Counted from the first letter of the stretch, positions 51,266 to 59,922 are shown. The stretch: DNA of 64,000 nt from UBA11222 sp049323435 (GCA_049323435.1 JBMOMX010000034.1:26193-90192); one strand, 5' to 3'. Numbers and translations: made by a program. The notes: generated by a model not told the origin, from the letters alone.

Positions 51266-51877
51266 CTACAATCCCTGCCCTGGCTTCACGTCTTTCAGCT
51301 CCATGCCCGTTGCTGGCGTACGCGCGACCTGTTCGCCGATATTCTGCCGCCGCACGCCTTCGCGGGTGCGCAGGGTCAGCACAATCGCGCCGATCATCGC
51401 CACCAGCAGCACCAGACCCGCGGTCTGGAACAGATAGACATAATCTGTGTACAGAATACGGCCCAGCGCCTCGGTATTGGTGACATCTCCCAATGGGGGC
51501 GTGGGTGATGCCGCCATGCCCTCAATGGGCGCGACGGAATTTGCCCCCAGCACCAGGATCAGTTCCAGCGCCAGAATGAAGCCGACAAGCCCGCCCACCG
51601 GCAGATAATTCAAAAAACCCTGACGCAGTTCCACAAAATCAATATCCAGCATCATCACCACAAACAGGAACAGCACCGCCACCGCGCCGACATAGACAAT
51701 GATCAGAATCATCGCCAGAAATTCCGCCCCCAGCAGCACGAACAGGCCCGCCGCATTAAAGAACGCCAGAATCAGAAACAGCACCGAATGAACAGGATTG
51801 CGCACACTGATCACCAGGAAGGCCGCCGCAATTGTCACGGCGGCGAACAGATAAAACGCCAGCGCCTGAATGATCAT
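51266..51877 (-). CDS. nuoJ: NADH-quinone oxidoreductase subunit J
   Basis: A 203-aa five-helix membrane subunit. It starts MIIQALAFYLFAAVTIAAAF, has the VRNPVHSVLFLILAFFNAAGLFVLLGAEFLAMILIIVYVGA run, and ends with a hydrophilic tail of normal alphaproteobacterial length. It lies in the J-K pair typical of complex I, 44 bases after nuoI. Confidence 0.95.
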   Translation of the reverse strand: MIIQALAFYLFAAVTIAAAFLVISVRNPVHSVLFLILAFFNAAGLFVLLGAEFLAMILIIVYVGAVAVLFLFVVMMLDIDFVELRQGFLNYLPVGGLVGFILALELILVLGANSVAPIEGMAASPTPPLGDVTNTEALGRILYTDYVYLFQTAGLVLLVAMIGAIVLTLRTREGVRRQNIGEQVARTPATGMELKDVKPGQGL

Positions 51878-51921
51878 TTCCGCAACCCCCTCATACTTCC
51901 CGCACCCTGCGCCCGCCCCGG

Positions 51922-52413
51922 TTACCGGTACGGCGCGTCCAGCTCGATATTCCTCGAAATCTCATATTCCCAGCGGTCGCCATTGGCGAGCAGCCGCGCC
52001 TTGTCGTAGAAAAGTTCCTCGCGGGTTTCCACCGCAAATTCGAAATTCGGCCCCTCGACAATCGCATCGACCGGACAGGCCTCCTGACAGAAGCCGCAAT
52101 AGATGCATTTCGTCATGTCAATGTCATAGCGGATGGTACGGCGGCTGCCATCATCCTGGCGCGGGCCGGCCTCAATGGTGATGGCTTGCGCGGGGCAGAT
52201 GGCTTCGCATAATTTGCAGGCGATACAGCGTTCCTCGCCATTGGGATAGCGGCGCAGCGCATGTTCCCCGCGAAAGCGCGGCGACAGCGCGCCCTTTTCA
52301 TAGGGATAGTTCAGCGTCGCCTTTGGCTTGAAGAAATATTTCATCGCCAGAAAAAAACTGGAGACGAACTCCCCCAGCATCAAAGAGCGTGCGGTGCGGT
52401 CCAGAAATGCCAT
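51922..52413 (-). CDS. nuoI: NADH-quinone oxidoreductase subunit I
   Basis: A 163-aa protein with two [4Fe-4S] ferredoxin motifs, CIACKLCEAICPA and CIYCGFCQEACPV, binding clusters N6a and N6b. The conserved N-terminal region YFFKPKATLNYPYEKGALSPRFRGEH is intact. ATG 52413 has AAAGGAA upstream; an open frame to 52437 overlaps nuoH and is rejected. It lies between nuoH and nuoJ. Confidence 0.96.
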   Translation of the reverse strand: MAFLDRTARSLMLGEFVSSFFLAMKYFFKPKATLNYPYEKGALSPRFRGEHALRRYPNGEERCIACKLCEAICPAQAITIEAGPRQDDGSRRTIRYDIDMTKCIYCGFCQEACPVDAIVEGPNFEFAVETREELFYDKARLLANGDRWEYEISRNIELDAPYR

Positions 52414-52426
52414 TATCGCGTTCCTT

Positions 52427-53443
52427 TCATGGCGCAAGGCCGAAGGCTGTCAGCACGCCGGCCGTCAGCACCACCCACGCCAGCGAGAAGGGCAAAAACA
52501 CCTTCCACCCCAGCCGCATCAATTGATCATAACGATAGCGCGGCACAAACGCCTTCACCATCGCAAAGAAAAAGAAAATAACCAGAATTTTCAGCACAAA
52601 CCAGACCACTTCCGGCACCATATTGAACGGCGCGATGTCAAACGGCGGCAGCCAGCCGCCCAGAAACAGGATCGTGGTCATGGCGCACATCAATACGATG
52701 TTCAGATATTCGCCTAGCATCAGCAGCAGATAGGGCACTGACGAATATTCCGTCATATATCCCGCCACCAGTTCGGATTCCGCTTCCGCCAGATCAAAAG
52801 GCGGGCGGTTGGTTTCGGCCAGCGCCGAGATCAGAAAAATCACGAACATCGGAAACAGCGGAATAAAGAACCAGACGGTTTTCTGCGCCCGCACAATGTC
52901 ACTCAGGTTAAGCGAGCCAACGCACAGTAGCACCGTGACAATCACAAAGCCGATCGACACTTCGTAAGACACCATCTGCGCCGCCGAACGCAGCGCGCCA
53001 AGGAACGGATATTTCGAATTGGACGCCCAGCCCGCCATAATGATGCCATACACGCCCAGCGATGAAATCGCGAAAATATACAACATGCCGACATTGATAT
53101 CGGATATCACCCAGCCATCGGCGAACGGAATCACCGCCCAGGCGATGAAGGCCAGCACCACGGTCACCACCGGCGCCAGCAGGAACACGCCCTTGTTGGC
53201 GGCATCGGGAATGATCACTTCCTTCAGAATGAATTTTCCGAAATCCGCAAATGATTGCAGCAGCCCGAACGGGCCGACCACATTGGGGCCGCGCCGCAAC
53301 ATCACCGCAGCCCAGATCTTGCGGTCCGCCAGCAGCAGAAAGGCGATCGAAATCAGCACGCTCAGCAATACAAGCATGATCTGGCCGACCATTACGGTCA
53401 GCGGCCAGCCATATCCGGTCCATAGTGACGCCCAATCAACCAT
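52427..53443 (-). CDS. nuoH: NADH-quinone oxidoreductase subunit H
   Basis: A 338-aa eight-helix subunit forming much of the quinone site with NuoB and NuoD. It shows DRKIWAAVMLRRGPNVVGPFGLLQSFADFGKFILKE, the loop ALAETNRPPFDLAEAESELVAGYMTEYSS and FAMVKAFVPRYRYDQLMRLGW. ATG 53443 overlaps the nuoG stop by eight bases; a GTG at 53449 would add two residues. Confidence 0.96.
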   Translation of the reverse strand: MVDWASLWTGYGWPLTVMVGQIMLVLLSVLISIAFLLLADRKIWAAVMLRRGPNVVGPFGLLQSFADFGKFILKEVIIPDAANKGVFLLAPVVTVVLAFIAWAVIPFADGWVISDINVGMLYIFAISSLGVYGIIMAGWASNSKYPFLGALRSAAQMVSYEVSIGFVIVTVLLCVGSLNLSDIVRAQKTVWFFIPLFPMFVIFLISALAETNRPPFDLAEAESELVAGYMTEYSSVPYLLLMLGEYLNIVLMCAMTTILFLGGWLPPFDIAPFNMVPEVVWFVLKILVIFFFFAMVKAFVPRYRYDQLMRLGWKVFLPFSLAWVVLTAGVLTAFGLAP

Positions 53444-55502
53444 GCGCACCTGCCATCAATTTTCCTGAACGCGCTGCAAGCTGGCTGCACTGCGCCATGA
53501 TTGCGGAGGCGCGCGCCACCGGATTGGTCAGATAGAAATCCCGTATCGCCGGCACAAAGGCGGCATCCCCCATGCTGCCCGCCGCATCCGGCATACTGGG
53601 CATGGCAGACAGCACACTGCCGGCTTCGCACAGATGCGGGGCGGCCTCAATCATGCGTGCGCGCAAGGCGCCCAGACTGTCATAGGGAAGTTTATGACCC
53701 GCCGCTTCCGACAGCGCACGCAGGATCGTCCAGTCCTCGCGTGCCTGGCCCGGCGCGAATGTGGCGCGCACGCCCACCTGCACCCGGCCTTCACTGTTCA
53801 CATAAGTGCCGCTTTTTTCCGTATAGGCCGCACCCGGTAATATCAGATCGGCGCGGTGCGCGCCCGCATCGCCATGATGGCCCTGATAGATCACAAAGGC
53901 CTGGCCGGTCTGGCTAAGATCCAGTTCATCCGCGCCCAGCAGATATAGCAGACTGATCGCGCCGGATTTCGCGCCGTCCAGCATGCCCGCCACATCCAGC
54001 CCGCCTGCCCCCGGTAACAGGCCAAGATCCAGCCCCGCGACCCGCGCCGCAGCAGTGTGCAGCACATTAAAGCCGTTCCATTGCGCGCTGATCGCGCCCA
54101 CATTCTGCGCCAGTTTTTTGGCGCCAGCCAGTACCCCTGCGCCATCGGGGCGCGCCAATGCGCCCATGCCCACAATCAGCATCGGGCGTTTGGCTTGTTG
54201 CAGGGTGGCGGCAAATGGATGACTGGCGTCAATCAAATCCTGCAAGGTGCGCGGCCCCGCGCCCAATGTCCGGCATGGAAAATTATTTTCAAACGGCGCG
54301 CCGATGCTGGCCGCCTGGAAATTACCTTGATGCGCGCGCGCGACAATGCGCGCATTCAGCACCGCCGCCTCCCAGCGCGGATTGCAGCCGATCAGCAGCA
54401 GCGCATCGGCCTCTGCGATCCCGGCAAAGGTCGAATTGAACAGATAATCGCCGCGTGACGCCGCGCTCAGTTTCGCGCCGTCCTGACGGCAATCAATATG
54501 CGGACTGCCGAACCTGTCCCACAAATCTTTCAGCGCCATCATGGATTCGCCGCAGGCCAGATCGCCCGCAATCGCCGCCATGCCCGCAGGCCCCGCCGCC
54601 TTCAGTTTTTGCGCGGCCAGCGCCAACGCCTCGGTCCAGCTTGCGGGGCGCAGTTTGCCCGCCTCGCGGATATAGGGCGTATCCAGACGCTGGCGTTTCA
54701 GCCCGTCCCAGATGAATCGTGTCTTGTCGGAAATCCATTCTTCATTCACATCGTCATTAGTGACCGGCAGCACCCGCATCACTTCCGCGCCGCGCGCATC
54801 GACGCGAATATTGGAACCCACCGCATCCATCACATCAATGGTTTCGGTTTTGGTCAATTCCCACGGCCGCGCCGTAAACGCATAGGGTTTTGATGTCAGC
54901 GCGCCCACAGGGCACAGATCAATCACATTGCCGGACAGCTCAGAACGCACCGCCTGTTCCAGATAGGTGGTGATTTCCATATCCTCGCCGCGCCCGGTTG
55001 CGCCCAGTTCGGACACGCCCGCAATCTCGGTGGTAAAGCGCACACAGCGCGTGCAGTGAATGCAGCGGGTCATCACCGTCTTGATCAGCGGCCCCATATC
55101 CTTGTCTTCGACCGCGCGCTTGTTTTCGAAATAGCGCGAACCGGAAACGCCGTAGCCCATGGCCTGGTCCTGCAAATCGCATTCGCCGCCCTGATCGCAG
55201 ATCGGGCAATCCAGCGGATGATTGGCCAGCAGAAATTCCATCACCCCTTCGCGCGCCTTCTTCACCATCGGGCTATCGGTGTGCACCACCATCTTGTCGG
55301 CGGCAGGCATGGCGCAACTGGCCACCGGCTTGGGCGGCCCGCCCTCCACCTCGATCAGGCACATGCGGCAATTGCCCGCAATCGACAGCCGTTCATGATA
55401 GCAGAAGCGCGGAATTTCCTTGCCCGCCGCCTCGCACGCCTGCAACAGGCTGGCGCCCGGTTCGACTTCCACTTCAATGCCGTCAATGGTCAGTTTTGGC
55501 AT
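53436..55502 (-). CDS. nuoG: NADH-quinone oxidoreductase subunit G
   Basis: A 688-aa large iron-sulphur subunit. The N-terminal [2Fe-2S] ligands lie in CYHERLSIAGNCRMC; the next set are NHPLDCPICDQGGECDLQDQ, MTRCIHCTRCVRF and VIDLCPVGALTSKPY for the [4Fe-4S] clusters. The C-terminal molybdopterin-like fold is without metal. ATG 55502 gives the family start MPKLTIDGIEVEVEPG. It is the first nuo gene after the hicAB/VOC interruption. The promoter side of hicA, with two palindromes, begins only 20 bases upstream of the start codon. Confidence 0.95.
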   Translation of the reverse strand: MPKLTIDGIEVEVEPGASLLQACEAAGKEIPRFCYHERLSIAGNCRMCLIEVEGGPPKPVASCAMPAADKMVVHTDSPMVKKAREGVMEFLLANHPLDCPICDQGGECDLQDQAMGYGVSGSRYFENKRAVEDKDMGPLIKTVMTRCIHCTRCVRFTTEIAGVSELGATGRGEDMEITTYLEQAVRSELSGNVIDLCPVGALTSKPYAFTARPWELTKTETIDVMDAVGSNIRVDARGAEVMRVLPVTNDDVNEEWISDKTRFIWDGLKRQRLDTPYIREAGKLRPASWTEALALAAQKLKAAGPAGMAAIAGDLACGESMMALKDLWDRFGSPHIDCRQDGAKLSAASRGDYLFNSTFAGIAEADALLLIGCNPRWEAAVLNARIVARAHQGNFQAASIGAPFENNFPCRTLGAGPRTLQDLIDASHPFAATLQQAKRPMLIVGMGALARPDGAGVLAGAKKLAQNVGAISAQWNGFNVLHTAAARVAGLDLGLLPGAGGLDVAGMLDGAKSGAISLLYLLGADELDLSQTGQAFVIYQGHHGDAGAHRADLILPGAAYTEKSGTYVNSEGRVQVGVRATFAPGQAREDWTILRALSEAAGHKLPYDSLGALRARMIEAAPHLCEAGSVLSAMPSMPDAAGSMGDAAFVPAIRDFYLTNPVARASAIMAQCSQLAARSGKLMAGAHG

Positions 55503-55522
55503 GTCTGCTCCAAACCCAAAAA

Positions 55523-55572
55523 TCGTACATTTTTGTTCGATTTTTTCTTGTAATTCGCACATTTTTGTGCGA
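55523..55572 (+). promoter_or_regulatory. Two palindromic operator-like repeats before hicA and nuoG
   Basis: TCGTACA-TTTT-TGTTCGA at 55523-55540 has one mismatch and TCGCACA-TTTT-TGTGCGA at 55555-55572 is perfect; the two have identical spacing and lie 32 bases apart, so one protein would bind both faces about three turns apart. They sit between the divergent starts of hicA (55583) and nuoG (55502). The HicB antitoxin, which carries a helix-turn-helix, is the natural binder, giving auto-repression. Confidence 0.65.
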
Positions 55573-55582
55573 GGGTAATTCT

Positions 55583-55795
55583 ATGAATGGCCGTGAATTC
55601 ATTAGCCGTGTCAGGAAGCTGGGCCGCAAGAATGGGGTGGATACCACCGTCGATGCGCAGCGTGGCAAAGGCAGCCATGTGACGCTTTATTATGGCGCCC
55701 GGTTCACGATTGTGCCGGATCGCAAAAAGGAACTCCGGCCCGGTCTGTTTCACGCCATGTGTCAGCAACTTGGAATCACCCCCGATGAACTTTAG
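55583..55795 (+). CDS. hicA: HicA-family toxin (mRNA interferase)
   Basis: A 70-aa HicA toxin with the dsRNA-binding-like fold. It begins NGREFISRVRKLGRKNGV and contains the catalytic-histidine motif KGSHVTLYYG (His 32), then GLFHAMCQQLGITPDEL. HicA cleaves mRNA and halts growth unless HicB binds it. ATG 55583 is preferred over the longer frame from 55496, which would cover the operators. hicB follows nine bases downstream, in the usual order toxin then antitoxin. Confidence 0.88.
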   Translation: MNGREFISRVRKLGRKNGVDTTVDAQRGKGSHVTLYYGARFTIVPDRKKELRPGLFHAMCQQLGITPDEL

Positions 55796-55804
55796 GAGGT
55801 TTAT

Positions 55805-56230
55805 ATGACCCGGTTTGCCTATCCCATAGAACTTATCCCCGATGGCGATGGATATATGGCGCGCTTTCCCGATCTGCCCGAGGCCCTGACCGGCGGCGGC
55901 ACCAAAGCCGAAGCCTTGAACGAAGCCGCCGACTGTCTTGAGGAAGCGCTGGCGGGACGCATCGCGCGGCGCGGCGCCATCCCTGCTGCATCTCCGGCGC
56001 TGGGACGGCCGCTGATCGCGCCCTGTGCCCTGATCGCGGCCAAAACGGCGCTGTATGACACCATGCGCATAGCGGGCCTGTCGAACGTCGCCGTGGCGGC
56101 ACGGCTGGGCATTGCCGAAAGCGAGGTGCGGCGCATGCTGGACCCCCGTCACGCGACCAAGATCAGCCGGCTTGAGGAAGCCCTCGCCGCCCTGGGCCAA
56201 CGCCTGATCATATCCGTCGAAGCGGTTTGA
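55805..56230 (+). CDS. hicB: HicB-family antitoxin
   Basis: A 141-aa antitoxin, of the long form. The N-terminal partial RNase-H-like HicB domain shows PIELIPDGDGYMARFPDLPEALTGGGTKAEALNEAADCLEEAL, and the C-terminal part is a helix-turn-helix, NVAVAARLGIAESEVRRMLD, so DNA binding and autoregulation are expected. AGGAGG lies before the start. The gene points against the surrounding nuo genes and converges on the VOC gene. Confidence 0.9.
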   Translation: MTRFAYPIELIPDGDGYMARFPDLPEALTGGGTKAEALNEAADCLEEALAGRIARRGAIPAASPALGRPLIAPCALIAAKTALYDTMRIAGLSNVAVAARLGIAESEVRRMLDPRHATKISRLEEALAALGQRLIISVEAV

Positions 56231-56266
56231 TCCACAGTCGATGCTGAGTTTAGGCATGACTACTAC

Positions 56267-56641
56267 CTACCCTATCCGCGATTCATGCGTAGACATGTGA
56301 TGTCCGAACTTGAGCAAATTTCCGTCGGGATCCCACACATAGAACTCACGCATGCCCCACTCACGATCTTCGGGTGCAGTAATACGCATCTCATGTCCTT
56401 GGTTGATTAGTTCTTTATGCAGCGAATCGACGTCATCGACGCGAATATAGGCAGAGGTGTTTTCCGCGATATAATGATCGTCGCAAGGCCAGAAATGAAC
56501 CTCGACTCCATCCCGTTCGATAATTACATAATTAGCCATTTCTAGACTCACAGCAAATCCCAGCCCACGCCGGTAAAACTCCAACGTCGCGGGAATGTCG
56601 CTTGACGGGAACAATGGACAGGCTTTGTCGAGATGCACCAT
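56267..56641 (-). CDS. VOC-family (bleomycin-resistance-like) protein
   Basis: A 124-aa single VOC domain: CPLFPSSDIPATLEFYRRGLGFAV, VHFWPCDDHYIAENTSAYIRVDD and EFYVWDPDGNLLKFGHH. The protein resembles drug-binding VOC proteins, but resistance cannot be assumed. ATG 56641 uses the GGAG located inside the last codons of nuoF, and it starts five bases after the nuoF stop, so it is transcribed with nuo. Its base composition is more AT-rich than the nuo genes, as for a recent arrival. An upstream GTG at 56650 is the other start. Confidence 0.8.
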   Translation of the reverse strand: MVHLDKACPLFPSSDIPATLEFYRRGLGFAVSLEMANYVIIERDGVEVHFWPCDDHYIAENTSAYIRVDDVDSLHKELINQGHEMRITAPEDREWGMREFYVWDPDGNLLKFGHHMSTHESRIG

Positions 56642-56646
56642 ACTAC

Positions 56647-57942
56647 TCACTCCGCCGCAATCTTGCCGGTGCGCTTGACCCGGTGGTTTAATATCCGTTC
56701 TTCCAGCACGGGGCGGAAATGCCGGATCAGGCCCTGGACCGGCCAGGCGGCCGCATCGCCCAGCGCGCAGATCGTGTGCCCTTCAATGCGGGTGCTGACA
56801 TCCAGCAGCATATCAATTTCCGCCACATCGGCATCGCCTGTCACCATGCGTTCCATCACCCGCCACATCCAGCCGGTGCCTTCGCGGCAGGGGGTGCACT
56901 GGCCGCAGCTTTCATGTTTGTAGAACGCCGAAAGCCGCGCAATCGCCTTGATCAGATCGGTGGATTTATCCATGACGATCACCGCCGCCGTGCCCAGACC
57001 CGAGCGCACTTCTTTCAGCGCGTCAAAATCCATCAGCACGGTATCGCAGATGGATTTTGGAATCATCGGCACGCTGGCCCCGCCGGGAATGACGGCCAGC
57101 AGATTGGCCCAGCCGCCGCGCACGCCGCCCGCATGTTTTTCAATCAGCTCGCGCAGCGGAATGCTCATGGCTTCTTCGACATTGCAGGGCGTGTTCACAT
57201 GCCCGGAAATGCTGAAGATCTTGGTGCCGGCATTATTCGCACGGCCAAACCCCGTGAACCAGGCGGCGCCGCGGCGCAGAATGGTGGGCGCGACCGCGAT
57301 GCTTTCCACATTATTGACGGTGGTCGGGCAGCCATACAGGCCCATATTGGCGGGAAATGGCGGCTTCAGCCGGGGCTGCCCCTTCTTGCCCTCCAGGCTT
57401 TCCAGCAGGGCGGTTTCCTCGCCGCAAATATAGGCGCCCGCGCCATGATGCACATAGACGTCAAATTTCCAGCCGGAACCACAGGCATTATCGCCGAGTA
57501 ATCCCGCCGCATAGGCCTGATCGACCGCCGCCTGCAAATGCTTGCGCTCCAGAATGAATTCGCCGCGCACATAAATATACGCCACATGCGCGCCCATGGC
57601 GAAACCCGCCACCAGACAGCCTTCAATCAGCTTGTGCGGATCGTTGCGCAGAATCTCCCGGTCCTTGCAGGTGCCGGGTTCAGACTCATCGGCATTGACC
57701 ACCAGATAATGCGGGCGGCCATCATTCACCTTGGGCATGAACGACCATTTCAGCCCGGTCGAAAATCCCGCCCCGCCGCGCCCGCGCAAACCCGACGCCT
57801 TGACCTCATCGACAATCCAGTCGCGGCCTTTTTCCAGCAGCGCCTTGGTATTGTCCCAGTCGCCCCGGCGGCGCGCGCCGTCCAGCCCCCAATCCTCAAA
57901 GCCATAGAGATTGGTGAAAATGCGATCCTTATCCTGCAACAT
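56647..57942 (-). CDS. nuoF: NADH-quinone oxidoreductase subunit F
   Basis: A 431-aa NADH- and FMN-binding subunit. The NADH loop GLRGRGGAGFSTGLKW, the FMN region VVNADESEPGTCKDREI, and the [4Fe-4S] ligands in ESCGQCTPCREGTGW are intact, with the last ligand in LGDAAAWP. It overlaps nuoE (TGATG). Normally nuoG would follow at once; instead a VOC gene and the opposing hicAB pair intervene. Confidence 0.96.
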   Translation of the reverse strand: MLQDKDRIFTNLYGFEDWGLDGARRRGDWDNTKALLEKGRDWIVDEVKASGLRGRGGAGFSTGLKWSFMPKVNDGRPHYLVVNADESEPGTCKDREILRNDPHKLIEGCLVAGFAMGAHVAYIYVRGEFILERKHLQAAVDQAYAAGLLGDNACGSGWKFDVYVHHGAGAYICGEETALLESLEGKKGQPRLKPPFPANMGLYGCPTTVNNVESIAVAPTILRRGAAWFTGFGRANNAGTKIFSISGHVNTPCNVEEAMSIPLRELIEKHAGGVRGGWANLLAVIPGGASVPMIPKSICDTVLMDFDALKEVRSGLGTAAVIVMDKSTDLIKAIARLSAFYKHESCGQCTPCREGTGWMWRVMERMVTGDADVAEIDMLLDVSTRIEGHTICALGDAAAWPVQGLIRHFRPVLEERILNHRVKRTGKIAAE

Positions 57943-58547
57943 CAGCGGTCTCCGCCCGTAAGGCTGGTGCGCGCGCCGGCCGGTTCGGAGCTGCGCCGCC
58001 CGGTTTGCGAACCAGTTTCCGGCTGCTCGCCGCGCGCCAGCGCATCAAGCAGCGCTGTGGTTTTGGCCGCATCCAGATCTTCATAATAATCATCATTGAC
58101 CTGAATGACCGGCGCATTCGCGCAGGCGCCCAGACATTCCACTTCCATCCAGGAAAACAGGCCGTCCGGCGTGACCTCGCCCGGCCCGACCTTCAATCTG
58201 CTTTTGACTATACCGGTCACATCATCCGATCCGCGCAGCCAGCAGGGCGTCGTCTTGCACACCTGCAACAGATATTTGCCGCGCGGGGCCAGATTGAACA
58301 TGGTGTAAAAGGTGGCGACCTCCAGCACGCGGATATAGGGCATCGCCAGCATGTCGCCAACGACGCGGATCATCGGTTCCGTAACCCAGCCGCCATTCTG
58401 TTCCTGGCCGCGCCACAGCAGCGCAATCACCGCACTGGCCTGACGGTTTTCGGGATATTTTTTGATTTCCTGCGCGCACCAGGCCAGATTTTCCGGTGTA
58501 AACGCAAAGCTTGCAGGCTGATCCGCACAAAGCCGCCGCACACTCAC
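57942..58547 (-). CDS. nuoE: NADH-quinone oxidoreductase subunit E
   Basis: A 201-aa [2Fe-2S] thioredoxin-fold subunit. Cluster ligands are in CKTTPCWLRG and ECLGACANAPVI. The start is GTG 58547 or the GTG two codons later; no good ribosome site is visible. This GTG overlaps a copy of the nuoD stop (GGTGAGTG), which would have been the original junction. Now a duplicated stretch, a repeat and the assembly gap separate nuoE from nuoD. A Gly/Ser/Arg-rich tail of about 30 residues follows the domain. Confidence 0.92.
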   Translation of the reverse strand: MSVRRLCADQPASFAFTPENLAWCAQEIKKYPENRQASAVIALLWRGQEQNGGWVTEPMIRVVGDMLAMPYIRVLEVATFYTMFNLAPRGKYLLQVCKTTPCWLRGSDDVTGIVKSRLKVGPGEVTPDGLFSWMEVECLGACANAPVIQVNDDYYEDLDAAKTTALLDALARGEQPETGSQTGRRSSEPAGARTSLTGGDR

Positions 58548-58578
58548 CGGTCCACCTCCCCAAATACGATATCGAGCG
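58538..58578 (-). repeat. 41-bp direct duplication, copy at nuoE start
   Basis: It matches 58729-58769 at 38 of 41 positions and contains the last 9-10 codons of nuoD plus the stop and the nuoE GTG. Upstream of it the reading frame is not nuoD. It flanks a block of 191 bases, like a long target-site duplication or a tandem duplication. Confidence 0.8.
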
Positions 58579-58588
58579 CCTGTTGATT

Positions 58589-58624
58589 CCCTCCCCCTGC
58601 AAGGGGGAGGGTTAGGGAGGGGGT
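58589..58624 (+). repeat. GC-rich short dispersed repeat, copy B
   Basis: This 36-base element, CCCTCCCCCTGCAAGGGGGA then G-rich, matches copy A at 18945-18980 at 33 of 36 positions. It lies inside the nuoD-nuoE block, where such repeats are unexpected, and adjoins the assembly gap. Confidence 0.8.
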
Positions 58625-58695
58625 CTGTTGACGCGAACTGAGGCTTTCCCCGGACCCCCACCCGGCCGACCCCAAACAAGAGGGAGAAGGTAAGT

Positions 58696-58705
58696 NNNNN
58701 NNNNN
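58696..58705. other. Assembly gap (ten Ns)
   Basis: Ten N bases of unknown true length join two contigs inside the nuoD-nuoE spacer. The repeat sequence on both sides explains why assembly failed here. The spacer length and possibly extra sequence are therefore unknown. Confidence 0.97.
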
Positions 58706-58728
58706 ACAGGGGGAGGAGGTATCGTGTG

Positions 58729-58769
58729 GCACACTCACCGGTCCACCTCCCCAAACACAATATCCAGCG
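58729..58769 (-). repeat. 41-bp direct duplication, copy at nuoD end
   Basis: This copy forms the real 3' end of nuoD (GDIVFGEVDR-type end, TGA 58735-58737). The other copy at 58538-58578 differs at three positions (two transitions and one transversion within the nuoD codons), so the two are not identical reads of one place. Confidence 0.8.
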
Positions 58770-59922
58770 AGCCGAGAATGGCCGACGCGTCGGCCAGCAT
58801 ATGGCCGGTGCACAGATAATCCATCGCCTGCAAATGCGCAAACCCCGGCGCGCGCAATTTGCAGCGATAGGGTTTGTTGGAGCCGTCCGAAATCAGATAG
58901 ACGCCGAACTCGCCCTTGGGCGCCTCGACGGCTGCGTACACTTCGCCGGCCGGCACATGATAGCCTTCGGTGTACAGCTTGAAATGATGGATCAGCGCCT
59001 CCATCGAGCGCTTCATTTCACCCCGGCTGGGCGGCGCCACCTTGCCGTCATTCACAGAGACCGGCCCGGCGGGCATTTTTTTAATACATTGCATCATGAT
59101 TTTTGTGCTCTGGCGCATTTCCTCGACCCGGCACAGATAGCGGTCATAGCAATCGCCGTTCTTGCCGATGGGCACCTGAAATTCCAGATCATTGTAACAT
59201 TCATAGGGTTGCGCGCGGCGCAAATCCCAGGCCGCGCCGCTGCCGCGCAGCATGACCCCGGTAAAGCCCCAATCCAGCGCGTCCTGCAAACTGACCACGC
59301 CAATATTGACATTACGCTGTTTGAAAATGCGGTTGTGGGTCAGCAGGCCTTCAATATCATCAAGCACTTTTGGAAACTGTTCGCAAAATGCGTAAATATC
59401 CTCGGCGAGGCCGGCGGGCATGTCCTGATGCACGCCGCCGGGGCGGAAATAGGCCGCATGCATGCGCGAGCCGGAAACGCGCTCATAAAAAATCATCAGC
59501 TTTTCGCGTTCTTCAAAACCCCAGAGCGGCGGGGTCAGCGCGCCCACATCCATCGCCTGCGTGGTGACATTCAGCAGATGATTGAGCAGCCGGCCAATTT
59601 CGCAAAACAGCACGCGGATATATTGCGCACGGATCGGAATTTCCAGACCGAGCAGGCGTTCCACCGCCAGCGCATAGGCATGTTCCTGATTCATCGGCGC
59701 GACATAATCGAGCCGGTCGAAATAGGGCACAGCCTGCAAATAGGTTTTATGTTCGATCAGCTTTTCGGTGCCGCGATGCAGCAGCCCGATATGCGGATCG
59801 ACACGGGTGACAATTTCACCATCCATTTCCAGAATCATGCGCAGCACGCCATGCGCGGCGGGATGCTGCGGCCCGAAATTCAGCTGGAATTTGCGATTGT
59901 CGGGATCGAATTTTTCGGTCAC
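58735..59922 (-). CDS. nuoD: NADH-quinone oxidoreductase subunit D
   Basis: A 395-aa 49-kDa-type subunit that lines the quinone pocket with NuoB. It begins NFGPQHPAAHGVLRMILEMDGE and shows DPHIGLLHRGTEKLIEHKTY, then DRLDYVAPMNQEHAYALAVE. It ends GSLDIVFGEVDR, as expected. The start overlaps the nuoC stop (ATGA). Its tail is duplicated beyond the stop. Confidence 0.96.
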   Translation of the reverse strand: MTEKFDPDNRKFQLNFGPQHPAAHGVLRMILEMDGEIVTRVDPHIGLLHRGTEKLIEHKTYLQAVPYFDRLDYVAPMNQEHAYALAVERLLGLEIPIRAQYIRVLFCEIGRLLNHLLNVTTQAMDVGALTPPLWGFEEREKLMIFYERVSGSRMHAAYFRPGGVHQDMPAGLAEDIYAFCEQFPKVLDDIEGLLTHNRIFKQRNVNIGVVSLQDALDWGFTGVMLRGSGAAWDLRRAQPYECYNDLEFQVPIGKNGDCYDRYLCRVEEMRQSTKIMMQCIKKMPAGPVSVNDGKVAPPSRGEMKRSMEALIHHFKLYTEGYHVPAGEVYAAVEAPKGEFGVYLISDGSNKPYRCKLRAPGFAHLQAMDYLCTGHMLADASAILGSLDIVFGEVDR

